The notes beneath the pieces are model-generated. The model made no database searches, was not told the DNA's origin, and saw only the letters and a list, made by a program, of their open reading frames with translations. This document shows positions 1-7,941 of a stretch of 64,000 nt of DNA, piece by piece. Source of the stretch: an uncultured Paracoccaceae bacterium. GTDB taxonomy: Bacteria > Pseudomonadota > Alphaproteobacteria > Rhodobacterales > Rhodobacteraceae. Position 1 is the stretch's first letter. The number at the start of each line of letters is the position of its first letter. The stretch covers positions 62,001 to 126,000 of the forward strand of contig CALKOT010000011.1 in assembly GCA_938092015.1 (NCBI GenBank), given 5' to 3'. Made by a program: the position numbers and the translations under genes.

Positions 1-1250
1 TGCAAACGCCCGCTTGAGATCTTTGCGCAGGTCTTCACGTCCTTCGAACGCGTTCCGCAATTCTGGCGAAAAGATAACGCTGGCGCAGCTGCCCTGCAGT
101 TTTGCTTCGCTCAGCGTTATGTCGACGTCATTCTGCAGGCGGATCGGGTCTACCTAACCCTCGTCAGGAGAACGATCGCAGCTGTGCATTTTAGTTCGCA
201 AGCGACGTCTTCGATTTCGAAGGGTTCAGTGATCAATTGGCAAATCCGCTTGGACAATGCGTTTAAATCGTCGAGGTCTTTTGCGAATGAGCAGATTACA
301 GCAAATTCATCGGCCTCAATTCGCGCAATAAAGTCGCCTTTGCGGCTTTCACACCTGATCAGCCCCGCAACGCGCTGCAGAACGAGGTCACCAATCGCGT
401 GCCCCCTTGTTTCGTTAAGATTGCGAAAACCAACCAGATCAATCTGAAACAGGCCAACCCGATGGCCGTAACGATTGGCCTGGGACAGCGACATGTCGAG
501 GAATTCGCGCATGTAGCGACGGTTGGGCAGGCCCGTCAGCTGATCGTGCCGCAAGGAATGCTGTAGATCTTCATTTGATTTCAGCACTTCGTTGGCCGAC
601 CGCATGACCTGGTTGCTTAAGGGACGGAAAATCAGAAATCCTTCGCCCAGCAGTATGATGATCGTTGCGATCAGCAGCCAAAGATCGACGTTCTGGATGA
701 ATTCCAGCCCTTGCCGGGCCTCAAGTTCCTGTCGTTTCACCACAGCATCCAGCCCGGTGAGCAGAGGGCCCTTGGCAAGCAAAGTAGCCTCCGCCAGAAT
801 TTCTGCAGGCAGCGGGGCGCCGGACAGCAATGCGCGGTCAGCGGCGAAGATTAACGCCTCGGCCCGTTGGTTCACCAGATGCGGTTCGTAAAAGTAGATT
901 GCGCCCAGTTCTTTTGAACTGACGCCATTCAGTCGCATTACCGGATCGCCGTTGATCAGTCCCAGATGTGCTGCGCGGAACTGGTCACTAGCGATACGCA
1001 AGTCGGCCAGCGTGGTTTGCCGATCTTCAGTGTCCGCCAGTTCAGTCAGCAGTAAAGCGATACGCTAGGACAGCATTTGCTGTCCACCTGAGATGTCGAT
1101 TTCATTTGCGGCGTCAACTTGCGAGGCTGTGACAGTCGCCGCGATCCAGTGGCTGGCGCCAGTCATGACGGCAATGAGAGACAATGCCAGCACATAAGCC
1201 GCGACAAAGCCTGTCAGATTTCGCTTAAGTGCCTTGCGATGCTGGCCCAC
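1..1250 (-). pseudogene. Decayed PilJ-GGDEF-EAL signalling gene (partial)
   Basis: This is one ancestral gene read on the minus strand from ATG 1250 and running off the window start. The N-terminus has a membrane segment and the start of a PilJ-type sensor domain (GGQQMLS then RIALLLTELA). A second membrane segment near 670-720 is followed by a GGDEF domain (DQLTGLPNRR), and the last 150 bases encode the GGDEF-EAL linker (EAKLQG, SVIFSPELR, REDLRKDLKRAF) in another frame. Three lesions are visible. An amber TAG at 1065-1067 sits where the PilJ motif MLSQRI has Gln (CAG to TAG). A frameshift lies near 160-175. A further TAG at 154-156 is in the downstream frame. The GGDEF signature is itself degenerate (EADEF), so the intact ancestor was probably a c-di-GMP phosphodiesterase rather than a cyclase; this is inference. 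The piece from 1001 to 150 could still be translated. Confidence 0.85.
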
Positions 1251-1347
1251 GACCTGATTCCTGTTACCAATCCAAGGGCAATCTAGGATGCGTGCGCCGC
1301 CGGACAGTTAACGCGTTCCGGCTAAACATTTAAAATTTAACGAGAAT

Positions 1348-2460
1348 TCATCGCGGTAGTGGGTTCAGCCCAGCTTTGTACAGCGACCAATCCTTGATGT
1401 GCGGATAGTGCCTTTTCCGCCATGCCTTTACCCGCCGGTTCATGACGCGAAACCATAGCGGCGGGGTCAGGGCGAACAGTACCATCAAAGGATAGCCGAA
1501 TGGCAGCTTTGGGGCGTCATCTTCGGAATAGGTTTGCAGCAGTGGATAGCGCCGATCGGGTTTGTAGTGGTGGTCCAAATGGCGTTGCAGATTGATCAGA
1601 AACAGGTTTGTCGCCGCCTGCGTGGCGTTCCAACTGTGATGCGGTTTGGTGTGCTCGTACTTGCCACCGCCCAGATGTTCGCGCGTCAGACCATAGTGTT
1701 CAACGTAGTTCACCGCCTCAAGCTGCACGATGGCGACGGCGACGGCGCACATGATCAGATAAAGCGCCGCGCCCCACCATCCCAGCATTGCCCAGGCGAT
1801 ACTCAGAAACCCGAAACTGATAATCAGGTGTGTCCACCACGGGTTCGACAGCGAAAGCACACCCAGACCCCGCCGCCGTTGCCTGTCTGCGTCGATTTCC
1901 CAAGCTGACGTGGCTGTGCCTATCACAGCGCGCGGAAGGAACCGCCAGAACCCTTCATTGTAACGCGCGGTAACCGGGTCCTTTGGCGTCGCGACATAGA
2001 GATGGTGATTGTACAGATGCTCAGTCGTGAAATGCCCGTAGAAGACCGACGACAGCAACCATTCGCCCGCCCACTTTTCAATCTTTGGCCGCTGATGGAT
2101 CAGTTCATGCGCATAGTTGATCCCGATGGAGCCTGTCGCCACCCCCAGCCCCATAAACAGCCAGACCTGCTGGTTCAGCGGCAAATGCCCCAGAGAGGCG
2201 GCGTAAAGACAACCGATGATGGTGATGACCTGAATAGGCGCCCAGACGATTGTAATGACCCGATGCCAGAAGGTGTCTTGTTCTGGCGTCTGAGGGTCAG
2301 GGTTGTCGTTGTTTTGCCCAAGAATACCATCAAGGAATGATGTTACACCCCATGCATAGATCGGCACGCCCGCCAGAAACGGCCCGCCGTAGATCGCCGC
2401 CAGCGCGATAAGGGCGGGCAGAGCGAACGAGATCAGAAAGGCGTAGGCGGCGACAGGCAT
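1348..2460 (-). CDS. alkB: Alkane 1-monooxygenase (AlkB family)
   Basis: Integral-membrane non-haem di-iron hydroxylase of 370 residues that oxidises the terminal carbon of n-alkanes, with electrons from rubredoxin. All family histidine boxes are present: HELIHQ (118-123), EHLYNHH (147-153), NYVEHYGL (251-258) and LQRHLDHH (291-298), within several hydrophobic segments. I chose ATG 2460 because a GAGGG ribosome site lies about 11 bases upstream and the first membrane helix begins there. The frame stays open to 2733 and ATG 2544 is possible, but the added residues look unlike the family. No rubredoxin or rubredoxin reductase gene is in the window, so redox partners must come from elsewhere. 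A TetR gene lies upstream on the same strand and may control it. Substrate chain length cannot be read from the sequence. Confidence 0.93.
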   Translation of the reverse strand: MPVAAYAFLISFALPALIALAAIYGGPFLAGVPIYAWGVTSFLDGILGQNNDNPDPQTPEQDTFWHRVITIVWAPIQVITIIGCLYAASLGHLPLNQQVWLFMGLGVATGSIGINYAHELIHQRPKIEKWAGEWLLSSVFYGHFTTEHLYNHHLYVATPKDPVTARYNEGFWRFLPRAVIGTATSAWEIDADRQRRRGLGVLSLSNPWWTHLIISFGFLSIAWAMLGWWGAALYLIMCAVAVAIVQLEAVNYVEHYGLTREHLGGGKYEHTKPHHSWNATQAATNLFLINLQRHLDHHYKPDRRYPLLQTYSEDDAPKLPFGYPLMVLFALTPPLWFRVMNRRVKAWRKRHYPHIKDWSLYKAGLNPLPR

Positions 2461-2803
2461 GTCGGAGTTTTCCCTCAGATATGTGAAGAAAGTGAGGGCA
2501 AAAGGCCGGCGATGCAATTGGGCGTGGGGTCGCTGGTAACTCATGCGCTGCTGCCAATTTGTGTGAAGATTGCTCGTATCAGTAATTCTTTCGATTTGGC
2601 TGGCCAGGCTTTTCCACCCCACCAACATCAGACCAAACACCGAAGCTGAGTAACGGAACTGTCGGGTGATCAACCACAGATTCGCCGCAGTTAGGCGGCC
2701 AGTTGTTGATTGATCTGTTGATGAAATACGCACTGGTAAGTTGGAGATTTGGTAAATATATCACGTAGCCTTCAAGAAGATAAGGGTGAAACATATCCCT
2801 TAG
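2461..2803. other. Intergenic region upstream of alkB
   Basis: This 343-base stretch separates alkB from a broken methyltransferase gene on the other strand. Short frames exist on both strands, but none has a recognisable motif, a ribosome site or a sensible start. It must hold the alkB promoter, but I see no convincing -35/-10 pair or palindrome. Confidence 0.4.
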
Positions 2804-3381
2804 CTGTTCTCCCATGCGGATGAGCCCAACAGTTACAAAAACATATCAATCAACTGTATTTTTGATGAAATCACGCTCCCGGGCGACTTTCTCCAATTTG
2901 GTGTTTTTAGAGGGCATACAGCAAGAATTCTCGAAAGCTATATCCTGCCTGGCCGCAAGCTACATCTGTTTGATAGCTTCGAAGGACTGCCCGAGGATTG
3001 GTCTGATACCAAGTTCAAGAAAGGTCATTTTTCAGTCACGGCAGATGAAATTTTTGCATTTGATCCCTCTCGGACAGCTGTACACAAAGGGTGGTTTTCA
3101 GATACCATTGGACCTTACAAAGAAACGTACAGCAACCCAGTTTCAATGATCCATTCGGATGTTGATTTATACTCTTTAACGATTGATGTGCTGGAAGGGC
3201 TGAACGATCAGATCGTTCCCGGAACCATTCTTCTTTTGATGAAATTTTTCTGCCCGGCAGTGGTCAGGTGTCGGATGATGAAGCGAGGGCCCTAACTGAC
3301 TGGGCTCAAAAGTTTGATCGCGAATATCAGATTCTCTGGCGCACACGCTGGGTTCAGTGCGCAGTTTCCGTTCTGCAATAG
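2804..3381 (+). pseudogene. Broken TylF/MycF-type O-methyltransferase
   Basis: Translation from 2804 gives a class I SAM-dependent methyltransferase related to the TylF/MycF/NovP group: GDFLQFGVFRGHTA (SAM loop), HLFDSFEGLPEDW, VHKGWFSDT, then HSDVDLYS and LEGLNDQIVPGTILL. At about 3231-3238 a run of T appears one base short; past it the family sequence continues in the next frame (DEIFLPGSG, SDDEARALTDW) to TAG 3379. The 5' end is also lost: an in-frame TAG lies at 2801-2803 and there is no in-frame ATG before the SAM motif. The fragment therefore lacks the N-terminal part and start, and has a frameshift. In the TylF/NovP group such enzymes methylate sugars or natural-product hydroxyls; what this one acted on is unknown. 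Confidence 0.85.
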
Positions 3382-3433
3382 TCAGAATTGGCAGGGAGGC
3401 GGCGCTGGGCTGCAGAAGCAGACTTTCGGACTT

Positions 3434-4036
3434 CTAACGCCGACCTGCCATCGACAATACTGATGCGTTCAGAACGCTCAGTTGCTCATGTAGCTTGCCC
3501 TTGTCGCCTTCGGTCTTTTTCAGGTTCAGACTTGTTGAGACGATCAACTGCGCCAGCCTGTTTGCTGTCGTACCCGCGCGTTCCAGCTTTTCAGCGCAGG
3601 GGGCAAGTTGTTCGGCCCACATTGCGGCGTGCTGCTCGCACACTTCCTGATAGGCGGCGCGCTCGGCTTCGTTATGATTGCTGACAAGAACCTGCGGGTC
3701 ATCTTCGCCCGTCATCTCATCATACGCGTCCAGAACTACGATCCTTGCATAGGCCTGCAATTTTTCAGTGAGGTTGGCGCAGTATTCCCATGCGACAGAT
3801 ACCTGAGACATGTGCCGCTTGCCGATAAAACGAACGGTTTCTGCCAGTACATTGTCCTTGCCGCCAAAGCTTGCATAGACGGTTTGGCGGGTCAGGCCCG
3901 CTGCCTCCGCTATGTCATTCATTGTGGTTTTTCGCGGCCCGAATTTCAGAATGACTTCGATTGCCGCGTTGATGATGCGGGTCTCAGTATCCGTCAGGTC
4001 GCGTGGGGCGACGTGCATGTTCATGAGGGTGTTCAT
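3434..4036 (-). CDS. TetR family transcriptional regulator
   Basis: A 200-residue one-component regulator. The N-terminal helix-turn-helix is clear around residues 20-65 (IINAAIEVILKFG, TTMNDIAEAAGLTRQTVYASF), followed by a divergent all-helical ligand domain with no recognisable ligand signature. The ATG at 4036 gives the usual TetR length. Upstream, a perfect 13-base palindrome (4061-4073) covers the probable -10 box, which suggests autorepression. The nearest intact gene downstream on the same strand is alkB, a plausible second target, but a broken gene and 343 bases of non-coding DNA lie between. Family assignment is secure; the ligand and regulon are not. Confidence 0.9.
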   Translation of the reverse strand: MNTLMNMHVAPRDLTDTETRIINAAIEVILKFGPRKTTMNDIAEAAGLTRQTVYASFGGKDNVLAETVRFIGKRHMSQVSVAWEYCANLTEKLQAYARIVVLDAYDEMTGEDDPQVLVSNHNEAERAAYQEVCEQHAAMWAEQLAPCAEKLERAGTTANRLAQLIVSTSLNLKKTEGDKGKLHEQLSVLNASVLSMAGRR

Positions 4037-4060
4037 ATTTGGATGAAGACGAATTTACAA

Positions 4061-4104
4061 ACTATGTCATAGTGTTAGACTGAATTTTTTACAAAATACG
4101 TAAA
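4061..4104 (-). promoter_or_regulatory. tetR promoter with palindromic operator
   Basis: On the minus strand TTGTAA (plus 4089-4094) is followed after 17 bases by TATGAC (plus 4066-4071), a reasonable sigma-70 pair. The -10 box lies inside the perfect palindrome ACTATGTCATAGT (4061-4073). A second dyad, TTTAC-N7-GTAAA (4088-4104), overlaps the -35 box. The placement fits an autoregulatory TetR operator; binding is inferred. Confidence 0.55.
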
Positions 4105-4209
4105 GTTGTAATATTGACAGTGAAGAAGGCTGCCACCGCGGCCAGAAACAGGGCGTTTCGCAAAAAACGGCCATTTCATAAATATAATGATTTCAATAGT
4201 TTAGCATAG

Positions 4210-4225
4210 GTTTCATGCGTGAAAT
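4210..4225. repeat. TTTCA-type dyad, degenerate copy
   Basis: GTTTCATGCGTGAAAT lies 10 bases beyond the mutY stop codon. It matches the other intergenic dyads of the window (GTTTCAC-NN-GTGAAAC) at 14 of 16 positions, differing at bases 7 and 16. Confidence 0.5.
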
Positions 4226-4235
4226 CATCCCAAAC

Positions 4236-5252
4236 TCACTTATGGCGAAGAACATCCATCGCCTTCTTCATCACCGTGGGCGACGCCGCTTTTGCGCCTT
4301 CCAAAGGCAGATATCTGCCACCTTTCAGGGGGGGACCTGACGCTTCCATCACAGTGAGAACCAGATGGAAGTGGGTAAAAGTGTGCCGGGCTTCGCCTAC
4401 GATTCGCCAGTTTGCGGGCGTTGGGGCCGCGGCGGCGATTTCACTTTCGGTTGGGCCGGGCACTGACCACTCCGTCCCGGGCAGACCGATCATGCCGCCC
4501 AGCAGACCTTTGTCGGGCCGGGTCTCAACCAACACGCCCTGATCTGAGATGTGCGCGTAGGCGACGCCAAGTCTGATTGGCTTTGCCTTCTTGGGGGCTT
4601 TCAAAGGCAGGTTGGCGGCGATGTCGCGGCCGTCGCAGTCGTCACGCCAGGGACAGATCAGGCAATTTGGCGAGCGGGGCGTGCAGACGGTGGCCCCGAG
4701 ATCCATCAGCGCCTGGGCGAAGTCGCCCGGACGGGCGCCCGGGATCATCGCTTCTGTCCGCGACTTGATCTCAACCTTGGCCTCAGGAAGTGGCGTTTCA
4801 ATGCGAAACCGGCGGGACATCACCCGTTCCACATTGCCATCAACCGCCGCCTCAGGCTGATCAAAGGCGATCGCAGCAATGGCGCCTGCCGTGTAGGGGC
4901 CGACGCCGGGCAGGGCCAGCAAACCTTCACGCATCTCGGGAAACACACCACCCAGTTCATTGGCCACAACCCCTGCGCATTTATGCAGGTTCCGGGCGCG
5001 GGCGTAGTAGCCAAGCCCCGCCCACTCAGCCAGCACGTCTTCGCGCGGGGCGTTGGCCAGCGCTTCTACTGTAGGCCAAAGTTCGAGGAACCGGGCGAAG
5101 TACGGCTTAACCGTCGCAACGACAGTCTGCTGCAACATGATCTCGGACAGCCACACCTGATAGGCAGGCGTCCGCCCTTTTCCTGGAGGTGCGCGCCAGG
5201 GCAGATCACGGGCGTTGCGGTCGTACCAGGCCAGAAGATCAGCGGCACTCAC
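4236..5252 (-). CDS. mutY: A/G-specific adenine DNA glycosylase
   Basis: Base-excision repair enzyme that removes adenine mispaired with 8-oxoguanine. The 338-residue protein has the helix-hairpin-helix LPGVGPYTAG (114-123), catalytic Glu37 (SEIMLQQT) and Asp138 (VDGN), at the same numbers as the E. coli enzyme when counted from the start chosen. The iron-sulfur loop is complete with Cys190-X6-Cys197-X2-Cys200-X5-Cys206. A C-terminal NUDIX-like domain (LVETRPDKGLLGGMIGLPG, FTHFHL) recognises 8-oxoG. I chose GTG 5252, preceded by GAGGTG; the frame stays open to 5516, but that would overlap the divergent DUF721 gene and add sequence foreign to the family. It is transcribed away from DUF721-dsbA, a neighbourhood I recall as usual in Rhodobacterales. 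Confidence 0.95.
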   Translation of the reverse strand: MSAADLLAWYDRNARDLPWRAPPGKGRTPAYQVWLSEIMLQQTVVATVKPYFARFLELWPTVEALANAPREDVLAEWAGLGYYARARNLHKCAGVVANELGGVFPEMREGLLALPGVGPYTAGAIAAIAFDQPEAAVDGNVERVMSRRFRIETPLPEAKVEIKSRTEAMIPGARPGDFAQALMDLGATVCTPRSPNCLICPWRDDCDGRDIAANLPLKAPKKAKPIRLGVAYAHISDQGVLVETRPDKGLLGGMIGLPGTEWSVPGPTESEIAAAAPTPANWRIVGEARHTFTHFHLVLTVMEASGPPLKGGRYLPLEGAKAASPTVMKKAMDVLRHK

Positions 5253-5351
5253 ACCCACCTCACGCGGGTTTGAGCAGTTGTCGGGTGCGAAGACGCGATC
5301 GATGCGGATTCGTCCTTCCTCAAAGAGGCGGGATTGTGCGAAAGAGAAGCC

Positions 5352-5918
5352 ATGGTTCGTGATCCTGCAAAGCCCAACCAAAAGCGCAAGCCCGCGCCTG
5401 CGCCACAGCCAAAGCGCCGCGGCAAAGGATTCCGGAGCGTCGCCCAGCTGACGCCGAACGCCCTCAAACAGGCCGGCGCCAAACGAGGCTTTGCTGAAGC
5501 ACGCCTGCTGACCCACTGGACCGAAATCGCGGGTGAGGCGTTGGCTGCGATTTGCCGGCCGATCAAGGTTAGCTACGCCAGCCGGTCCGCCAGTCTGGGC
5601 GCAACATTGGTCCTTGCCGCAGATGGCGCGCGGGGGCCAGAGATTGACGCCCAGAAACCCCGGATTATCGAACGTGTGAACAGCTACTACGGCTATCGCG
5701 CTATCAGCCGGATCAGCATTGACCAGACAAGATCGCCTGTCCGGATGACTGGTTTCGCTGAACCAGCGGCAACTTTCGAAGGCCCGAAACCAACACCCCG
5801 CCCAGTTGAAGGCGTGACAGATGAACGTCTGGCGCTGGCCCTTGGCAGGCTGGGCGCCAATATCAGATCGAAGGCCGCGCGAAAGCCGCGTGCCGACAGA
5901 GGAGAGACTATCAAATGA
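5352..5918 (+). CDS. DUF721 (DciA-like) protein
   Basis: A 188-residue soluble protein of the DUF721 family, whose members include DciA, the helicase-loading factor of bacteria that lack DnaC. The N-terminus is basic (KRKPAPAPQPKRRGKGF), followed by the conserved core LLTHWTEIAGEALAAICRP and a globular region ending near residue 120. The tail is low in complexity and rich in Ala and Arg. The start at 5352 has a GAGAAG ribosome site and clears the divergent mutY start by 99 bases; the earlier ATG 5334 lacks one. The stop overlaps the next start in ATGA, so it is translationally coupled to the DsbA-like gene. The role in helicase loading is inferred from the family. Confidence 0.85.
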   Translation: MVRDPAKPNQKRKPAPAPQPKRRGKGFRSVAQLTPNALKQAGAKRGFAEARLLTHWTEIAGEALAAICRPIKVSYASRSASLGATLVLAADGARGPEIDAQKPRIIERVNSYYGYRAISRISIDQTRSPVRMTGFAEPAATFEGPKPTPRPVEGVTDERLALALGRLGANIRSKAARKPRADRGETIK

Positions 5919-6559
5919 AAATCACACGCCGCTACGTTGTCGCAGGCCTCAGCGCTGCTGCCGTCGCCCCAGCCCTTCCAGCCTTTGCACAGAGCTTTGA
6001 GGAAAAAGGCTACGTCATCGGCGACGTCCCGATGGGCGATGAAAACGCGCCTGTCACGATCATTGAATACGCCTCGCTGACATGTCCACATTGCGCCGCC
6101 TTCCACCAGACGAACTGGGAACCGCTTAAGACTGACTTCATCGAAACTGGCAAAGCCCGGTTCATCATGCGGGAAATCTATTTCGATCAGTTCGGCCTGT
6201 GGGGCGCGATGCTGGCCCGCAGTGCTGGTGAGATGAATTACCATCGCATGATCGACATGCTGCTGAGCCGCCAGCAGGAATGGTATCAAGCGCATGTCCG
6301 GGCCTATCAGCAGACCAAGAACCCTCGGCCGATCGTAGATAGCCTGATGCAGATCGGTCGCCTGACCGGCATGTCGAACCAGCGCATGACCGAAAGCCTG
6401 CAGGATGCAGCTTTCCTTGAGAAGTTGGTCGCGGACTACAAAGAGTACGCAGAGGCTGACAATGTCCGGTCTACCCCGTCCTTCCTGATCAACGGAGACA
6501 TGGTCACTGGCAACATGTCGCCAAGCGCCTTTGCGGAAGAGATCAACAAGCGCAGTTGA
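5915..6559 (+). CDS. DsbA family periplasmic thiol oxidoreductase
   Basis: A 214-residue exported thioredoxin-fold protein. Residues 1-25 form a signal peptide with twin arginines (MKITRRYVVAGLSAAA then PAFAQ); it may use Tat or Sec. The active site is Cys57-Pro-His-Cys60 in YASLTCPHCAAFH, the DsbA type. The cis-Pro motif STPSFLINGD follows near residue 190. Proteins of this kind oxidise or isomerise cysteines of secreted proteins. It is coupled to the DUF721 gene through ATGA. A pair of 16-base dyads follows three bases after the stop. The family is certain; whether it is the main DsbA of the cell or a specialised paralogue is not. Confidence 0.92.
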   Translation: MKITRRYVVAGLSAAAVAPALPAFAQSFEEKGYVIGDVPMGDENAPVTIIEYASLTCPHCAAFHQTNWEPLKTDFIETGKARFIMREIYFDQFGLWGAMLARSAGEMNYHRMIDMLLSRQQEWYQAHVRAYQQTKNPRPIVDSLMQIGRLTGMSNQRMTESLQDAAFLEKLVADYKEYAEADNVRSTPSFLINGDMVTGNMSPSAFAEEINKRS

Positions 6560-6562
6560 TCT

Positions 6563-6602
6563 GTTTCACGTGTGAAACCTTCGCGGGTTTCACGCGTGAA
6601 AC
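6563..6602. repeat. Tandem TTTCAC-NN-GTGAAA dyads
   Basis: Two near-identical perfect-arm palindromes, GTTTCACGTGTGAAAC (6563-6578) and GTTTCACGCGTGAAAC (6587-6602), start 24 bases apart, three bases after the dsbA-like stop. Each resembles a ParB-binding parS site (TGTTTCACGTGAAACA) with two extra central bases. Being copies of one palindrome, the two can also pair into one 17-bp stem with a six-base loop (TTCGCG) and one mismatch. No T run follows, so a classical terminator is unlikely. Confidence 0.7.
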
Positions 6603-6949
6603 AATAGCTAACCCATTGAATACATTAAATTTGGAGAAACTGCCTTAATTACCTGCGCCCGAATTCAATCTCACAGCTTCTAAGCCAGACTTGATCTGAG
6701 CACGCCGGAAGGACCTGCCAACATAGGGTGCTTCGGCAGGGTTCATCGCGGGCTGTTCAACAGATAGCGGCGCAAATGTGAGGGCTGGAAAGCCCCGTAT
6801 TGCTGGGCGAGAATTGAGAAATTCCAAATAAATCAGATCCTTCAACATCTAAAAGTAAGGTATGATGGGCGTTGCTGTAGAGATAATTGTTGATGTTCAA
6901 TGGTTTAACTGTCTTTCCAGCGTTCGAAAGCGGATGAATGTGAGATCGC
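6603..6949. other. Intergenic region before the dehydratase gene
   Basis: Apart from the dyads at its left edge, this region of about 350 bases has no supported gene. A 67-codon minus-strand frame (6645-6848) has no recognisable motif and no good ribosome site, so I leave it uncalled. The sequence is AT-richer than its surroundings, as expected for promoter DNA of the gene at 6950. Confidence 0.4.
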
Positions 6950-7789
6950 ATGATGAAAGCAGACCTGACCAAGTGGATTGACCGGACAGAGACGCTGAAT
7001 GGCGCTATCTCGCCTGAAATGGCCGCGATGGCGCACGTGACACTCAGCATCGATCAGGATGCCATGCCGGGTTTGGGCGATGCTGCGCCTGCCCTGTGGC
7101 ATTGGACTGCATTCAACCCAGCACCCGCAATGGCGACCCTGGCGGATGACGGGCATCCTCACACTGGCGGATTCTTGCCACCGATAAACTTGCCACGCCG
7201 CATGTGGGCTGGGGGAGATGTCACGTTTCACGCCCCGGTCCGTGTTGGCGCCAGCCTTCGCAAAACCTCAACAATCCTAAACATCGAAGAAAAGTCTGAG
7301 ACGCTGATATTTATCATCGTTGGGCATGAAATTTACGAAGGCGATACGCTGCTGATCACTGAACGGCAGGACATTGTCTATCTGCCGATCCCAGACAGGT
7401 TTTCGCCGCCAAAGGCGCGCCCGGTTCCAACCGAAACAACCTTCGATGTCGCGCACCCTGTGACAACGCCACTGCTGTTTCGCTATTCGGCGATTACGTT
7501 CAATGCGCACCGCATCCATTATGATCTGCCCTACGCACAGGGCGTCGAAAAATACCCCGGCCTTGTGATTCATGGTCCGCTGCAGGCCACGCTGCTGCTA
7601 AATGCAGCGATCCGTCATGCCGGGCGCCAGCCGTCCACCTTTAGCTATCGCGGCGTTCATCCGATGTTTCACACCGACCCACTGCACTTGATTGGCTATG
7701 AAGAAGGGCCAGACAGTATGCGCCTTTGCACCGGTGTTCTCGGCGCGCACCAAGGGATGCAGGCGACTGTCAGCTGGACCAATCGCTGA
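6950..7789 (+). CDS. MaoC/HTD2-type dehydratase (mesaconyl-CoA hydratase-like)
   Basis: A 279-residue double-hotdog protein. The N-terminal half has the FAS1-like dehydratase fold (PPINLPRRMWAGGDVTFHAPVRVG). The C-terminal half has the hydratase motif FRYSAITFNAHRIHYD (about 177-192) with the catalytic Asn/His pair, followed by GLVIHGPLQATLL. This arrangement matches the mesaconyl-C4-CoA hydratase / itaconyl-CoA hydratase / HTD2 group that adds or removes water at enoyl-CoA thioesters. A CoA ligase is encoded convergently downstream, which suggests a short pathway for activating and hydrating an unsaturated acid. The substrate cannot be told. ATG 6950 or 6953 are equally likely starts. Confidence 0.8.
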   Translation: MMKADLTKWIDRTETLNGAISPEMAAMAHVTLSIDQDAMPGLGDAAPALWHWTAFNPAPAMATLADDGHPHTGGFLPPINLPRRMWAGGDVTFHAPVRVGASLRKTSTILNIEEKSETLIFIIVGHEIYEGDTLLITERQDIVYLPIPDRFSPPKARPVPTETTFDVAHPVTTPLLFRYSAITFNAHRIHYDLPYAQGVEKYPGLVIHGPLQATLLLNAAIRHAGRQPSTFSYRGVHPMFHTDPLHLIGYEEGPDSMRLCTGVLGAHQGMQATVSWTNR

Positions 7790-7941
7790 ATAAGACAATC
7801 CTAAGCGAATTAAGCCTTGTAGAGGCCTTGCCTGTGTTGCGGCCCCTCTTGCTGGCCAGACTAAGGGTCTTTGAACTTTCAGATTGCTTCACGTTACAGG
7901 AAAAGGCACGGGGCCAGGCCGGATAGTATGGAGCGGCTGGC

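Noticed and set aside
2579-2815. 78-codon minus-strand frame upstream of alkB
   Set aside because: No motif or ribosome site; it overlaps the 5' extension of the alkB frame.
6563-6602. Genuine parS site or rho-independent terminator
   Set aside because: The two extra central bases depart from the ParB consensus, and no T run follows the stems.
6645-6848. 67-codon minus-strand frame
   Set aside because: No motif, no ribosome site and no recognisable homology; left as intergenic.
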